64,000 nucleotides of DNA from Flammeovirgaceae bacterium UBA2366 (GCA_002344065.1 DDTK01000014.1:186001-250000), one strand, 5' to 3'; numbered from the stretch's first letter, positions 9,351-18,443 are shown. The notes: generated by a model from the letters alone, not told the origin. A program made the numbers and translations.

Positions 9351-9905
9351 TTATATCATTTCCGGCTGGTTTTTCTTAACCACTAAGCCGGTAATTAAAG
9401 ACAATATAGCATACCAAATCAGTCCTAAAAAGTAGCTCTTTATCAATCCAAGGGGGGCAAAGTTTTTAGGTGTATCCTCACGCATTTTTTCAATGGTTGG
9501 TTCGATAGATTCGGCTGGTGCACCCCATTTTTCCATGGTTGCTTCCGTGTTTGAAATTATTGCATCCGTCATATTTTGAGCTAAATCAGGGTCAATAACG
9601 GTATACAGTAAAATATTAAAGATAGTCGTAATAATTCCGGATACTGCGAATACTGCAAATCCATGTAAATATGCTTTCCCAAAAGGAATAAAGCCTCCAA
9701 TCTCATTTCGATAATTAATGCCTGCATATATGACAAATGCAATACCGATGGCTAATAAGCTTAATAGAAAAGTAAACCCTGCCATAAGGGTAAAGTCAAT
9801 TACATACAAGAGCATAGTAATAACGATGCCAATGCCAGCGAAAATTGCCCCCCATTTAGCAGCGTGACTTATTAAGGATGTGGGTTGTGTTGTGTTTTCT
9901 TCCAT
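9351..9905 (-). CDS. DUF4199 membrane protein
   Basis: This 184-residue protein has four predicted membrane segments (about residues 14-32, 38-60, 78-102 and 153-175) and a hydrophilic acidic loop near 110-150. It resembles DUF4199, a Bacteroidota-restricted family of unknown function often found next to dihydroorotase-like and glycosyltransferase genes, as here. A second DUF4199-like gene lies 1 bp upstream, so this is a tandem pair in one operon. Confidence 0.82.
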   Translation of the reverse strand: MEENTTQPTSLISHAAKWGAIFAGIGIVITMLLYVIDFTLMAGFTFLLSLLAIGIAFVIYAGINYRNEIGGFIPFGKAYLHGFAVFAVSGIITTIFNILLYTVIDPDLAQNMTDAIISNTEATMEKWGAPAESIEPTIEKMREDTPKNFAPLGLIKSYFLGLIWYAILSLITGLVVKKNQPEMI

Positions 9906-9906
9906 A

Positions 9907-10443
9907 CTATTCGGGTTTTGGTTGTTTTCTTAAAATAACAGATAAAATTATACTTATAAACAACCCGATTCCAAAGCTTTGTGCCAAATACAAGAACGCG
10001 AGTTGCGCCATATTAGTAGAGGGAAGTTCAGCTAAATTACGCTCAACCTCTTCTTTTCCTCCAATCCTTGTTAACTCCTCCTCTGGAAAAGAGCGGATGT
10101 ATTCTGTAGCCAACCGAACATAGTCTGAAACAAAGTTTGACTCATACGCACCAAAAATCCGGTAAAGTAAGGAACCCAAAACAGCAGCCGTTGCCACCAT
10201 CACAAAACTACTGATCATACCCTGGAAAAAATGTAGCGAGCCTGCATTATGAAAATCGCGGTATTCTTTCAGGCTGAAGAAAATAAAAACACCATATAGA
10301 AAAACCCGAAAGTCGAGGAAGGGTGAAATCATTACCGGGTGCCTGCCCAGGTAATACATCATTATATTCAAGCCAATGGAAAGTACGGCCGCAATGGCTC
10401 CGTAGCGGACACCGATGGTCAGGAGCGGTGAAGGTTTCTTCAT
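9907..10443 (-). CDS. DUF4199 membrane protein, second copy
   Basis: This 178-residue protein has the same layout as its neighbour: N-terminal membrane helix, a helix pair, a hydrophilic loop (about 95-145) and a C-terminal helix. Motifs such as YREFHNAGSLHFFQGM-like (read here YRDFHNAGSLHFFQG) are characteristic of DUF4199. The ATG overlaps the dihydroorotase-like stop by 4 nt. No catalytic residues are evident. Confidence 0.82.
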   Translation of the reverse strand: MKKPSPLLTIGVRYGAIAAVLSIGLNIMMYYLGRHPVMISPFLDFRVFLYGVFIFFSLKEYRDFHNAGSLHFFQGMISSFVMVATAAVLGSLLYRIFGAYESNFVSDYVRLATEYIRSFPEEELTRIGGKEEVERNLAELPSTNMAQLAFLYLAQSFGIGLFISIILSVILRKQPKPE

Positions 10444-11705
10444 AATGAATTATCCAGCCAGTGCTTCATGTTATTGAAAACGGCTACCACTTTACCCGTA
10501 AGGGTTTGCCCCAGCCAAGGCGAATTTTTTGCTTTGCTCAAATTTGATTTCTCATCGTACAGCCACGTACGTGCTGGATCAAGCAATGTGAGGTTTGCTT
10601 TTGCTTCTATATCGATCACAGGCGATTCTATGTCAAGAACTTTCCGCGGAGCCACCGTTACTTTTTCAAGTAATGTAGGCCAATCAACATGTTTGGAGAG
10701 TAATGCTAAATTAGCAGCAAACGTCTGCAGATTAATAATGCCCGGATCGGCATGATCAAACTCCAGGTTTTTGCTTTCTTCATCGTGCGGCACATGGCCT
10801 GAACAAATCACATCTATGGTACCGTCATTCAATCCCTTAATCAACGCATCGTTATCGCGTTTTTCCCGCAAGGGTGGGTTTACTTTGTAATTGGTATCAA
10901 AACCGGCCAGCATACTATCATCCAGTAAGGGTTGATACGCTGCAATGTCACACGTAACGGGTAATTTCTTTTTCGCACTGCGGATCAGGTTAATCGACCG
11001 CGCTGATGAAAGTCGGGCCATGTGCAATCTTCCTTCAGTATAGTGCAGCAAATCCAGGTTGCGATGAACTGCTACTTCCTCAGCAATCCGGGGCATTCCT
11101 TTTAGTCCCAACATCGTACTCTGAATACCCTCGTGCATTTGTCCGAACATGTTCAGCCAGATATCTTCCGGATGATCAATGAGTACACCTTTAAATTTTT
11201 GCAGGTATTGAAGCGACTTGAGAAAAATATCGGTATGCCAGATTGTTTTAAGGCCATCGGTAAAGGCTACGGCACCGGCCTCGTGCAGGTCAATCATCTC
11301 CGTTAATTCTTCCCCTTTGTTGTCGCGGGTAACCGAAGCTAAGGCATGAATTTGCACCAACCGGCTATCGTTATTTTTAGTCAGGTACTTTACATCATTC
11401 TTGGTTTGGATGCAGGGCGATGTGTTGGGCAGCACCGCAATTTCGGTAAATCCTCCTGCCGCAGCCGCTTTGGAAACCGACTCCAGATCTTCCTTGTGTT
11501 CCAGGCCAGGGTCACCAACGAATGTTCCCAGGTCGAACCAACCGGGGGAAAGCAGCATGCCTTCGGCCTTAATTACCTTATCGGCCTGGTAGTTTTTGTC
11601 ATCGATTTCAACTATCCGGCCGTTATTAAGGAGTACATTTTTAACTTTTTTATGAAAGGGGGAGTTCGGATCGAGGATTTTAGCGCCCTGAATGAGTATT
11701 TTCAT
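10440..11705 (-). CDS. Dihydroorotase-like protein, probably catalytically dead
   Basis: This 421-residue protein aligns along its length with class I dihydroorotases of pyrimidine synthesis (cyclic amidohydrolase fold): PGWFD, GGFTEIAVLPNTSP, KVNPPLREKRD and GTIDVI are all present. The key residues are missing. The metal-binding DxHVHxR is DLGTFVGD (about 58-65), the HxxHxS block is HMARLS, the substrate/metal HH is YQ, and the catalytic Asp of DHAPH is Gly (SGHVPH, 302-307). By analogy with non-catalytic PyrC' partners of aspartate transcarbamoylase, it may be structural. It overlaps the DUF4199 gene by 4 nt. Confidence 0.85.
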   Translation of the reverse strand: MKILIQGAKILDPNSPFHKKVKNVLLNNGRIVEIDDKNYQADKVIKAEGMLLSPGWFDLGTFVGDPGLEHKEDLESVSKAAAAGGFTEIAVLPNTSPCIQTKNDVKYLTKNNDSRLVQIHALASVTRDNKGEELTEMIDLHEAGAVAFTDGLKTIWHTDIFLKSLQYLQKFKGVLIDHPEDIWLNMFGQMHEGIQSTMLGLKGMPRIAEEVAVHRNLDLLHYTEGRLHMARLSSARSINLIRSAKKKLPVTCDIAAYQPLLDDSMLAGFDTNYKVNPPLREKRDNDALIKGLNDGTIDVICSGHVPHDEESKNLEFDHADPGIINLQTFAANLALLSKHVDWPTLLEKVTVAPRKVLDIESPVIDIEAKANLTLLDPARTWLYDEKSNLSKAKNSPWLGQTLTGKVVAVFNNMKHWLDNSL

Positions 11706-11711
11706 TAACCC

Positions 11712-13715
11712 TTATTTTAAAAAACGGATCAGTAGAATCTCTACCAACAGGAAGATTAGCGCCAAAACCAAGGCATACTTCCATAATGGTTTGCCCAAAT
11801 ATCTTGCTTTTATTTCGTTACTGAAAGCCTCGGCCGAAGTGGCTTCAAAAAGTGCAATATTATCCGAGCCTCCCAGTTGCTCTTTTACTTCTTCCCCTGT
11901 CCATTGCCTGAGCAACGATTCACTACTGTTCAGATTGAATGCAAAGAGCCCCACTGTATCGCGGGCTACGGCCGCGTGATAAAATCCTGCTTGCATGGAG
12001 AATCGCGGCAGCTCCAAGATTACCCGATCGGTTAGCTTTCGCTGAAACGGAATAATCTCCTGCTGACCCACCAACCGAACCTGCTGTTCACCTGATAAGC
12101 TGTCTGCCCTCAACGTTACCAGGGTTTCATTTAAACTGTAATAAGGTTTCCAGTCTGCTCTTTTTGCTGAAGTGGCGATACGGTACATCACCGGAAGAAA
12201 TAAAAAGTTATTGCTCAAATCAGAAAATTCCGGTTGTAATGGAGCGGCCAATAAAAATATTTTCCCACCCTGATTAAACTGCGAAAGGAAAGGTTTTTCG
12301 TTTTTAAACTTCAACACAGCCAATCGGTCATTACCCCAATCCATTACCCGTCTGGCTTTGGGTAATACCAACCGATTAGAGCGTTCCTCAAAAACATTTT
12401 CAAAAAATGGGTTGGTGAAGTCCGGATTTTCAAGTTCTGAAAGTTGGGGCTCGCTGACAGATGTCAATGATGGAATAGACAGCAGGTTTTTGTAGGAAAC
12501 TACATCGGGGCTTGCAGAAGGTATAACCAACAGCGCACCACCACTCATTACGTAATTGCGGAGAGCAGAAACCAACGCTGCATCGATAATATCCAGACTG
12601 TTTATTACGATTAGATCTGTTTCCTGAAGCGTTGAGTAGTTTACGTTTTTTGAATCAAATGAGCGGAACGTAAACACTTCGGCATTTCCATATACTTTTT
12701 CTACAGGCGATTTTCCTCCGGTGCTTTTAATCTCAACTACCTTAACTTTTTCAGAAAAGTTAAACGCCAGGTAAAATTCATTATCGAAACTAACCGGGTA
12801 GTCGTTAAAACTTATAACGGCTTTGCTGTTACCACGATTGGATGAAACAATATCAAATGAAGTTGATGCACTGCCTTGTGCGGCAATACTTACCGAGCTG
12901 GTTCCGGTTTGAATGCCGTTCACGGTAAGTTTTACCAAAAGCTGGTCGATTGCTTTTGCTCCATCGTTTCGAAGTTTAACCGTCAGGGTATTTTTTTCGC
13001 CCCCAACAACAAAAGGATTCTCCAGATAGGCTGTGTCAACAAATATATTTGCCAGTGGTTCAAAGGTTAACGGAATGAGGTGTAACCGCTGGGCACTGTC
13101 CAGCATTGATGATGAAAGCGCACCCGTGGTAGACTGCTGAAAATCTGATATCCAAAAAATTTCATCCTGGGTTAGGGTACGATTGGTATTATCAATTCGA
13201 TCCTTTACTTCCTTGAACGTTCTGGTTATTGGCGATAAGCGAATCTGCGCAAGCAAGTCAACTACCTCAGCTTTAGTTTTATACGTGTTGGAGAACGGAG
13301 CAAAATCATTGGTAAGTAATTGAAACCGGGTTTCCTGAGGGAATATATCAACGATCTGGTTGGCCATGGCAATACCATCATCCAGTGCCCGGGTTTTTTC
13401 GCCTACCGGAACCGACATGCTTAATGAATTATCCAGGTATATAACAATGTTTTGCCTTGCACCAACCTGCTCGGTAGCCGGTAAAAAGGGTTGCGCAAAA
13501 GCTAAAATCAAGAACAACAGGAACAATAGCCTGGAGGCCAGGATAAGATAGTGCTTGAGTTTGCGCTTGGCCGAAGTGGCTTCCTGCACCTGCCGTAAAA
13601 AGCGCGTACTGGAAAAATAAATCTTTTGAGTCTTCCTGAAATTAAAGAGATGGATGATAACCGGAATAGAAAGGGCGGTTAATGCCCACAGAAAAGCAGG
13701 ATAGACAAAACTCAT
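11712..13715 (-). CDS. BatA-domain membrane protein with VWA-like region
   Basis: This 667-residue protein starts with the BatA N-terminal signature (FLWALTALSIPVIIHLFNFRK), then a second membrane segment near 58-78. A von Willebrand A-like domain follows (IVIYLDNSLSMSVP, a DxSxS-type metal site near 105-112). A long beta-rich periplasmic part comes next, and a last membrane helix ends near residue 665. Such proteins are widespread in Bacteroidota and resemble parts of the Bat aerotolerance operon, but function is unproven. It lies 6 bp upstream of the dihydroorotase-like gene on the same strand. Confidence 0.87.
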   Translation of the reverse strand: MSFVYPAFLWALTALSIPVIIHLFNFRKTQKIYFSSTRFLRQVQEATSAKRKLKHYLILASRLLFLLFLILAFAQPFLPATEQVGARQNIVIYLDNSLSMSVPVGEKTRALDDGIAMANQIVDIFPQETRFQLLTNDFAPFSNTYKTKAEVVDLLAQIRLSPITRTFKEVKDRIDNTNRTLTQDEIFWISDFQQSTTGALSSSMLDSAQRLHLIPLTFEPLANIFVDTAYLENPFVVGGEKNTLTVKLRNDGAKAIDQLLVKLTVNGIQTGTSSVSIAAQGSASTSFDIVSSNRGNSKAVISFNDYPVSFDNEFYLAFNFSEKVKVVEIKSTGGKSPVEKVYGNAEVFTFRSFDSKNVNYSTLQETDLIVINSLDIIDAALVSALRNYVMSGGALLVIPSASPDVVSYKNLLSIPSLTSVSEPQLSELENPDFTNPFFENVFEERSNRLVLPKARRVMDWGNDRLAVLKFKNEKPFLSQFNQGGKIFLLAAPLQPEFSDLSNNFLFLPVMYRIATSAKRADWKPYYSLNETLVTLRADSLSGEQQVRLVGQQEIIPFQRKLTDRVILELPRFSMQAGFYHAAVARDTVGLFAFNLNSSESLLRQWTGEEVKEQLGGSDNIALFEATSAEAFSNEIKARYLGKPLWKYALVLALIFLLVEILLIRFLK

Positions 13716-13836
13716 TGCTGCAAATTACGATTTACGCATCATGAAATACGAATTTAATGAACCGGCAATGTTAAAATTTGACATACGGAAAGGTGACTTA
13801 ATGAATAGCCCATGCTTCTAATGATAAATAAGTTAT

Positions 13837-14376
13837 ATGAGCCATCCATATACCCATAGACGGCCCGAACTCCAAACGGGTTCCATGGCCGACATTGCCT
13901 TTTTGATGCTGACCTTTTTCCTGATCACCACCCAGATCGTCAACGAAAAAGGGCTGGCCCTTGTTTTACCACAACCCAATAATGTTCCGGTAGCACCGGT
14001 ACACAAACGAAACTTGTTCACCGTGCAGGTCAATGATGCCAATCGGTATATGGTAAATGGTGAAGTGAGAACCAAATTGAATGGGCTGCGCGAAGAGATT
14101 AAAATTTTTGTGTTGAATAACGGGCGAGATGTAAACCGTTCCGATAATCCCGAAAAAGCGGTGGTGTCACTGAAGGCCGACCGGGGTGCAACACATCGCG
14201 CTTATATCTATACATTAGATGAAATTCAGGCTGCATATTATGAGCTTTATGCTGAGCAGGCAGGTATATCAGCTGAAGCATTCCGAAAACTTGACCTGAG
14301 CCGTCCAGCCGACCGGGTACTGTATGAAAAGGGCAGGAAAGGAATACCGATGAATATCTCGATTGCTGAGTTGTAG
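13837..14376 (+). CDS. ExbD/TolR-family biopolymer transport protein
   Basis: This 179-residue protein has a short cytoplasmic lead, one membrane segment with the conserved Asp (MADIAFLMLTFFLITT, Asp near 19) and a periplasmic domain. That is the ExbD/TolR layout, in which the Asp takes part in proton-driven energy transfer to TonB-type outer-membrane transport. The usual ExbB partner is not adjacent, so the gene is either an orphan or works with a distant complex. The 121-bp upstream gap shows A+T-rich sequence but no clear promoter. Confidence 0.88.
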   Translation: MSHPYTHRRPELQTGSMADIAFLMLTFFLITTQIVNEKGLALVLPQPNNVPVAPVHKRNLFTVQVNDANRYMVNGEVRTKLNGLREEIKIFVLNNGRDVNRSDNPEKAVVSLKADRGATHRAYIYTLDEIQAAYYELYAEQAGISAEAFRKLDLSRPADRVLYEKGRKGIPMNISIAEL

Positions 14377-14430
14377 AACTTAGCCAACTTATTTTGCAGC
14401 AATTCTTATTGTTGATGCACATTTATCATT

Positions 14431-14500
14431 TTAGTGATTTTGTGTCTTGGTGGCAAAAACCATAGAACCATTCAAGGCCACAAAAGCACCAAAACACTAA
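14431..14500. repeat. Palindromic interspersed repeat, copy B
   Basis: Arms at 14431-14454 and 14477-14500 are inverted copies (19 of 24 positions) with a 22-nt loop, and weaker pairing continues outward. The right arm contains the 20-mer also found at 1698-1717 on the opposite strand. It lies between the convergent exbD-like and ssb genes, next to the ssb terminator, so it may also work as a transcription barrier. Confidence 0.72.
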
Positions 14501-14513
14501 TGATCACTAAATG

Positions 14514-14546
14514 AAAAAAGCCCGGCCCATTTCTGAACCAGGCTTT
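14514..14546 (-). terminator. Rho-independent terminator of the ssb gene
   Basis: On the minus strand a 9-bp stem (14517-14525 with 14538-14546, one mismatch) and a 12-nt loop are followed by six T residues (14519-14514 read on the minus strand). It lies 22 bp past the ssb stop codon and fits a classical intrinsic terminator. Confidence 0.78.
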
Positions 14547-14567
14547 CACCCTAACAAACCCAATCAC

Positions 14568-14906
14568 TTACTTTTGCTTACCGCCCAGCATCACCAGGTC
14601 ATTTGCATTAATCTCAGTGATGAAGCGCTTCTCGCCCTTGTCGGTTTCGTAATCACGATGTACAAGTCTTCCCTCAATGCAAACTTCTTGTCCCTTCTTC
14701 AGGTACTTCTCAGCCACACCGGCCAGCTTACCCCAAATCACTACATTGTGCCATTGGGTATCTTCTACTTTCTCACCCTTTGCATTCTTGTACGAATCTG
14801 ACGTAGCGATGGAGAAGGTAGCCTTCTTCTTGTCGCCAAACTCTTTCACTTCGGGATCTTTGCCTAAACGACCGATCAACTGCACGCTGTTTCTCAAACT
14901 TTTCAT
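14568..14906 (-). CDS. ssb: Single-stranded DNA-binding protein
   Basis: This 112-residue protein has an OB fold that binds single-stranded DNA in replication and repair. The Ssb core is plain: SVQLIGRLGKDPEV, TFSIATSDSY, TQWHNVVIWGKLAGVAEKYLKKGQEVCIEGRL. It is shorter than E. coli Ssb and lacks an acidic C-terminal DDDIPF-type tail, as in several small Bacteroidota paralogues, so it may not be the main replicative Ssb. I use the ATG at 14906. A longer in-frame start at 14975 would translate an intergenic repeat (14949-14969). Confidence 0.92.
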   Translation of the reverse strand: MKSLRNSVQLIGRLGKDPEVKEFGDKKKATFSIATSDSYKNAKGEKVEDTQWHNVVIWGKLAGVAEKYLKKGQEVCIEGRLVHRDYETDKGEKRFITEINANDLVMLGGKQK

Positions 14907-14948
14907 AACTGTATAATTTATTGGTTTAACATACACCTTAACGTCACG

Positions 14949-14969
14949 CTTCGACAGGCTCAGCATGAC
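14949..14969. repeat. Short dispersed repeat, CTTCGACAGGCTCAGCATGAC type
   Basis: This 21-mer upstream of ssb matches, from memory, a short sequence that recurs in intergenic regions of many bacterial genomes. It extends the ssb reading frame artificially at the 5' end. Only one copy is in this window, so repeat status rests on prior knowledge. Confidence 0.45.
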
Positions 14970-15058
14970 CGTCAACCGGTTATTGTCGATTGACGATGCA
15001 AAGGTGTGGGGAGAAAAAAACCGGACTCGTATGATAATCGCTTACTTTCGGTTATATT

Positions 15059-15080
15059 CGTTTGTAAACGTTTAAAAACG
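15059..15080. promoter_or_regulatory. Overlapping CGTTT-NN-AAACG palindromes, candidate operator
   Basis: Two 12-bp palindromes of the form CGTTT-NN-AAACG share a half-site across 22 bp (15059-15070 and 15069-15080). They lie between the divergent ssb gene and the zinc-ribbon gene, 31 bp before the latter start. The symmetry suggests a dimeric regulator binding site; the regulator is unknown. Confidence 0.4.
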
Positions 15081-15110
15081 GATTAAAAAACTACTAAAAC
15101 CGCTTTAATC

Positions 15111-15476
15111 ATGGCTAAAACAGAGGAAAAAGTATGTTTGGAGTGTGGCGAAAAAATTAAAGGGCGCGCGGATAAAAAATTCTGTTCCGACCAATGCCGC
15201 ATCAGTTACAACAATAAACTCAATAGCGATGAGACCAATTATGTACGCAACGTGAACAACATTTTACGCAAAAACAGGCGCATCTTAATGGCGCTTAACC
15301 CTACCGGCAAAACACGGGTAACCCGTGAAAAACTTAATGAAAAAGGATTTGATTTTGGTTACTTTACCAGCCAGTATAAAACCAAGGAAGGCGCTGTTTA
15401 TTACTATTGTTACGAACAAGGCTACCTTGAAATGGATAAGAATTACTTCCTGCTGGTGGTGAAGAAAGAACTATAA
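15111..15476 (+). CDS. Small zinc-ribbon protein, unknown function
   Basis: This 121-residue protein has an N-terminal zinc ribbon (CLECGEKIKGRADKKFCSDQC, two Cys pairs within residues 9-29, with the FCSDxCR ending of DUF2116-like ribbons). A basic helix (NNILRKNRRIL) and a C-terminal alpha/beta region of unknown type follow. The ribbon suggests nucleic-acid or protein binding. The gene is divergent from ssb and 17 bp before the DUF819 transporter, so an operon with the latter is possible. Confidence 0.75.
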   Translation: MAKTEEKVCLECGEKIKGRADKKFCSDQCRISYNNKLNSDETNYVRNVNNILRKNRRILMALNPTGKTRVTREKLNEKGFDFGYFTSQYKTKEGAVYYYCYEQGYLEMDKNYFLLVVKKEL

Positions 15477-15493
15477 CTCTAAATGCTGATCTG

Positions 15494-16744
15494 ATGAACC
15501 AACCCCTCATTACCAACGATGCCGTAGTACTGGGCATACTCATGATCATCCTGGCCTTTGTTTTCAAAACGGCCAGCAGTGACCAGCCTTTCTGGAAAAA
15601 GTTTTATACCTATGTACCCTCCCTACTGCTCTGTTACTTCATTCCGTCTATTTTAAATTCTACAGGAATTATTTCCGGTGAACAATCAGGGTTATACAAA
15701 ATTGCATCACGCTATTTACTACCAACAAGTTTGATCTTGCTAACACTCAGTATTGATTTCAAAGCAATTATGCGCTTAGGACCCAAGGCAGTGATTATGT
15801 TTTTAGCAGGAACTGCAGGTGTAATCATTGGCGGGCCGCTTGCTATTATTATCGTTTCATTTTTTGCTCCTGATTTAGTAGGCGGTGAAGGACCAGATGC
15901 CGTGTGGCGCGGCATGACAACCATTGCCGGAAGTTGGATTGGTGGCGGTGCTAACCAGGCGGCCATGCTGGAAGTGTTTGGTGCAAGCGCAGCCTTGTTC
16001 TCTATCATGGCCACGGTTGATGTTATTGTCGGTAATGTCTGGACAGCAGCCCTGCTTTATGGTTCAGGGCGGGCAGCTAAAATTGATAAATTATTCAAAG
16101 CAGACTCATCGGCTATTGAAGATGTAAAAAAACGAATTGAAAGTTTTCAACTGAGTGTGATGAAGATGCCGAAGCTGGCGGATACGATGTTGATTTTTGG
16201 TATTGGTTTTGGCCTGACAGGTCTATCGCACTACTTATCCGATTTCATTGTTCCCTTTATAAAAAGTCTGCCTACCGAATGGGAGCTTGATCGCTTCAGT
16301 CTGGATTCAGCATTTTTTTGGATTGTGGTACTGGCCACCACCTTTGGTCTAATGCTGTCCTTCACAAAAGCCCGCAACCTGGAAGGTGTAGGTGCCTCGC
16401 GCTTAGGAAGCGCATTGCTTTATGTATTGGTGGCCACCATTGGTATGCAAATGGATTTGAAATCCATTTATTACAACATTGAATTGTTTATGGTTGGTGG
16501 TATATGGATTTTGATACATGTAAGTATCCTGCTACTTACAGCTAAGTTGATTAAGGCTCCCTTCTTTTTTACAGCCGTTGGCAGCATGGCCAACATTGGC
16601 GGTGCCGCTTCGGCTCCTATTGTGGCCTCTGCCTTTCATCCATCGCTTGCACCGGTTGGTGTATTACTCGCTGTATTAGGTTATGCCCTGGGTACTTACG
16701 GTGCGTGGTTGTGCGGAATACTCATGCAGGGTGTAGCACCCTAA
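15494..16744 (+). CDS. DUF819-family membrane transporter
   Basis: This 416-residue protein has about 10-12 membrane segments. It matches DUF819 (YjcL-like), with the conserved MTTIAGSWIGGGANQAAMLEVF segment and a late GSMANIGGAASAPIVAS repeat-like motif. The two halves look like inverted-repeat transporter halves. The family is assumed to be a secondary transporter; the substrate is not known. It probably shares a transcript with the zinc-ribbon gene. Confidence 0.88.
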   Translation: MNQPLITNDAVVLGILMIILAFVFKTASSDQPFWKKFYTYVPSLLLCYFIPSILNSTGIISGEQSGLYKIASRYLLPTSLILLTLSIDFKAIMRLGPKAVIMFLAGTAGVIIGGPLAIIIVSFFAPDLVGGEGPDAVWRGMTTIAGSWIGGGANQAAMLEVFGASAALFSIMATVDVIVGNVWTAALLYGSGRAAKIDKLFKADSSAIEDVKKRIESFQLSVMKMPKLADTMLIFGIGFGLTGLSHYLSDFIVPFIKSLPTEWELDRFSLDSAFFWIVVLATTFGLMLSFTKARNLEGVGASRLGSALLYVLVATIGMQMDLKSIYYNIELFMVGGIWILIHVSILLLTAKLIKAPFFFTAVGSMANIGGAASAPIVASAFHPSLAPVGVLLAVLGYALGTYGAWLCGILMQGVAP

Positions 16745-16770
16745 AAATAAAAAAGGCACCAAACGGTGCC
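16743..16770 (-). terminator. Rho-independent terminator of the GAF gene
   Basis: A perfect 6-bp stem GGCACC/GGTGCC with a 4-nt loop (16755-16770) is followed on the minus strand by a T-rich tract (16754-16743). It lies between the convergent DUF819 and GAF genes and ends the minus-strand transcript. The stem may also slow plus-strand transcription. Confidence 0.85.
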
Positions 16771-16804
16771 CCTTTCCTCCACTAAAAATCAACCCAAATT
16801 AAAT

Positions 16805-17566
16805 CTATACTTCTACTGCTTCCAGTTTTTCTATCGTCATGCCTACAATGTTACCCATGATGTAAGCAAACGTCTCTTCATCCGTATTCCAGTTTCTGAA
16901 ATCACCGGTATGTTCATGACAAACAACACCCACCATTTTACCATTTGCCCAAATGGGTACATCCAACATGGCATTGATGCCCAGCGGGCGCAAGTACACT
17001 TCCGAAAATTCACTTGTAGCAGGGTCGGTATGTGCATTTACCGCTGCAATGGTACGTTGCGATTCAACGGCTTTGAAGTATGCCGGGAAATCAGACGCTT
17101 TTAAAACAACGCCTGAACTGTGCTCACGCTTGGTGCGTATGTACAAATCAACACATTCGATAGCTGATTGGTCGTCATTGTACAACCAAATGCTGGCGCG
17201 CTCTACATCAATAGCTTCCACCAACGATTCAGTAATACGTTTGGCTGTTGCCTGAAGACTGTCGCCATAAACAGAACGCTGGGCTGTGAGGTCAGCAAAA
17301 ACCGACATTTGTTTGCGTAACTTTTCTGTACTGTTTGATCCGGAATCCTTTACCGTAGTGCTGTTGGTCTTAACAGTTGTTGCCTTTCCGAACTCGCGTT
17401 GAACAGCCTGAAAATGATTTTCAAGCAATTTAATTTTGTCATCCGAGTCAGCCATCGCTTTAGCTTCGGTGGATGTCATACGCGACAGAATAGATAACCG
17501 GGTGCGGGCTTGTACACCACCAATTTCACCGGCTTTCAAAAAGAATTCATAGAGTTTTTGTGCCAT
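16805..17566 (-). CDS. GAF-domain protein
   Basis: This 253-residue soluble protein has an N-terminal helical region (residues 1-85, with polar coiled-coil-like heptads near 35-60). A GAF domain follows at about 100-250 (SLVEAIDVERASIWLYNDD, INAMLDVPIWANGKMVGVVCHEHTG). GAF domains bind small molecules or tetrapyrroles; no kinase, cyclase or output domain is attached. The ATG at 17566 is preferred because the 28-residue upstream extension looks non-coding. It is a single gene with its own terminator. Confidence 0.85.
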   Translation of the reverse strand: MAQKLYEFFLKAGEIGGVQARTRLSILSRMTSTEAKAMADSDDKIKLLENHFQAVQREFGKATTVKTNSTTVKDSGSNSTEKLRKQMSVFADLTAQRSVYGDSLQATAKRITESLVEAIDVERASIWLYNDDQSAIECVDLYIRTKREHSSGVVLKASDFPAYFKAVESQRTIAAVNAHTDPATSEFSEVYLRPLGINAMLDVPIWANGKMVGVVCHEHTGDFRNWNTDEETFAYIMGNIVGMTIEKLEAVEV

Positions 17567-17729
17567 ATCAGGGTTTTTTGTTGATTGATGCACAAATGTA
17601 TGTGCATTGAAACAAGCAGTATGGTTGGTTTTACCCTCGTCCTTATGCATGTAAGATTCATATTTAGTTTGATTGTTATTCGATATTTTTAACCGCTAAA
17701 CGCTGCTTGACCCTAACCCCTATCATTAC

Positions 17730-18443
17730 TTGAAGACAATCAACATAATATCCAGTCCGCGAAACATCTCCACCGCGCTAATGTATTCGTTTGCCCATCG
17801 CTCCGATACAGAAGTTATTGATGAGCCCTTTTATGCTGTATATTTTATCAAAACGGGCATCGTTCACCCGGGGCGGGAAGAAGTCCTAGCCCATCAATCC
17901 CAAAAAGAAGAGGATGTTTTACAGGATTTATTCAGCACCCATAGCAAGCCCTTCTTTTTCATAAAAAACATGGCCCATCACCTTGAAGTGCTTAATCACT
18001 TTCCATTTGAACGCTGTGAGAACATCTTCCTCATCCGAAATCCAAAGCAAATTATTGCCAGTTATGCCCAAGTCATTGACTTGCCCGTAATGCGCGACAT
18101 TGGGATTGAATACCAGTATAACCTCTTTGAAAAGCTCATCGCCTCTGGAAAAGAACCCCTTGTTCTGGATTCGGGACTCCTGCTTGAAAATCCGGAAGCG
18201 GTTTTAACCAGGCTTTGCGATAAACTAAAAATCCCGTTTGAAAAATCGATGCTAAACTGGCCAGCAGGGCCTAAGCCCTATGACGGAGTATGGGCACCCT
18301 ATTGGTATGCGAACGTGCACAAATCAACCGGTTTTGAAAAACAACAAACCAGTGAGCGACCGCTGCCGGACCATTTGTCAACTTTATATAACGAAGCAAA
18401 AAAGTATTATGAAAAATTACTACCTTTTGCCCTGAGACCCTGA
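17730..18443 (+). CDS. Sulfotransferase-fold P-loop protein
   Basis: This 237-residue protein opens with a phosphosulfate-binding-type loop (IISSPRNISTALMYSF) and has IFLIRNPKQIIASY, the second PAPS-contact motif of sulfotransferases. The predicted role is sulfuryl transfer or a related nucleotide-dependent reaction. The start is a TTG at 17730. An in-frame stop lies 33 nt upstream and no ATG or GTG fits before the P-loop. It lies 86 bp before the class IV aminotransferase on the same strand, and the two may act in one pathway. Confidence 0.8.
   Translation: MKTINIISSPRNISTALMYSFAHRSDTEVIDEPFYAVYFIKTGIVHPGREEVLAHQSQKEEDVLQDLFSTHSKPFFFIKNMAHHLEVLNHFPFERCENIFLIRNPKQIIASYAQVIDLPVMRDIGIEYQYNLFEKLIASGKEPLVLDSGLLLENPEAVLTRLCDKLKIPFEKSMLNWPAGPKPYDGVWAPYWYANVHKSTGFEKQQTSERPLPDHLSTLYNEAKKYYEKLLPFALRP

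Noticed and set aside
14907..14975. N-terminal extension of Ssb (start at 14975)
   Set aside because: The extra 23 codons translate an intergenic dispersed repeat; the Ssb family begins at the ATG 14906.
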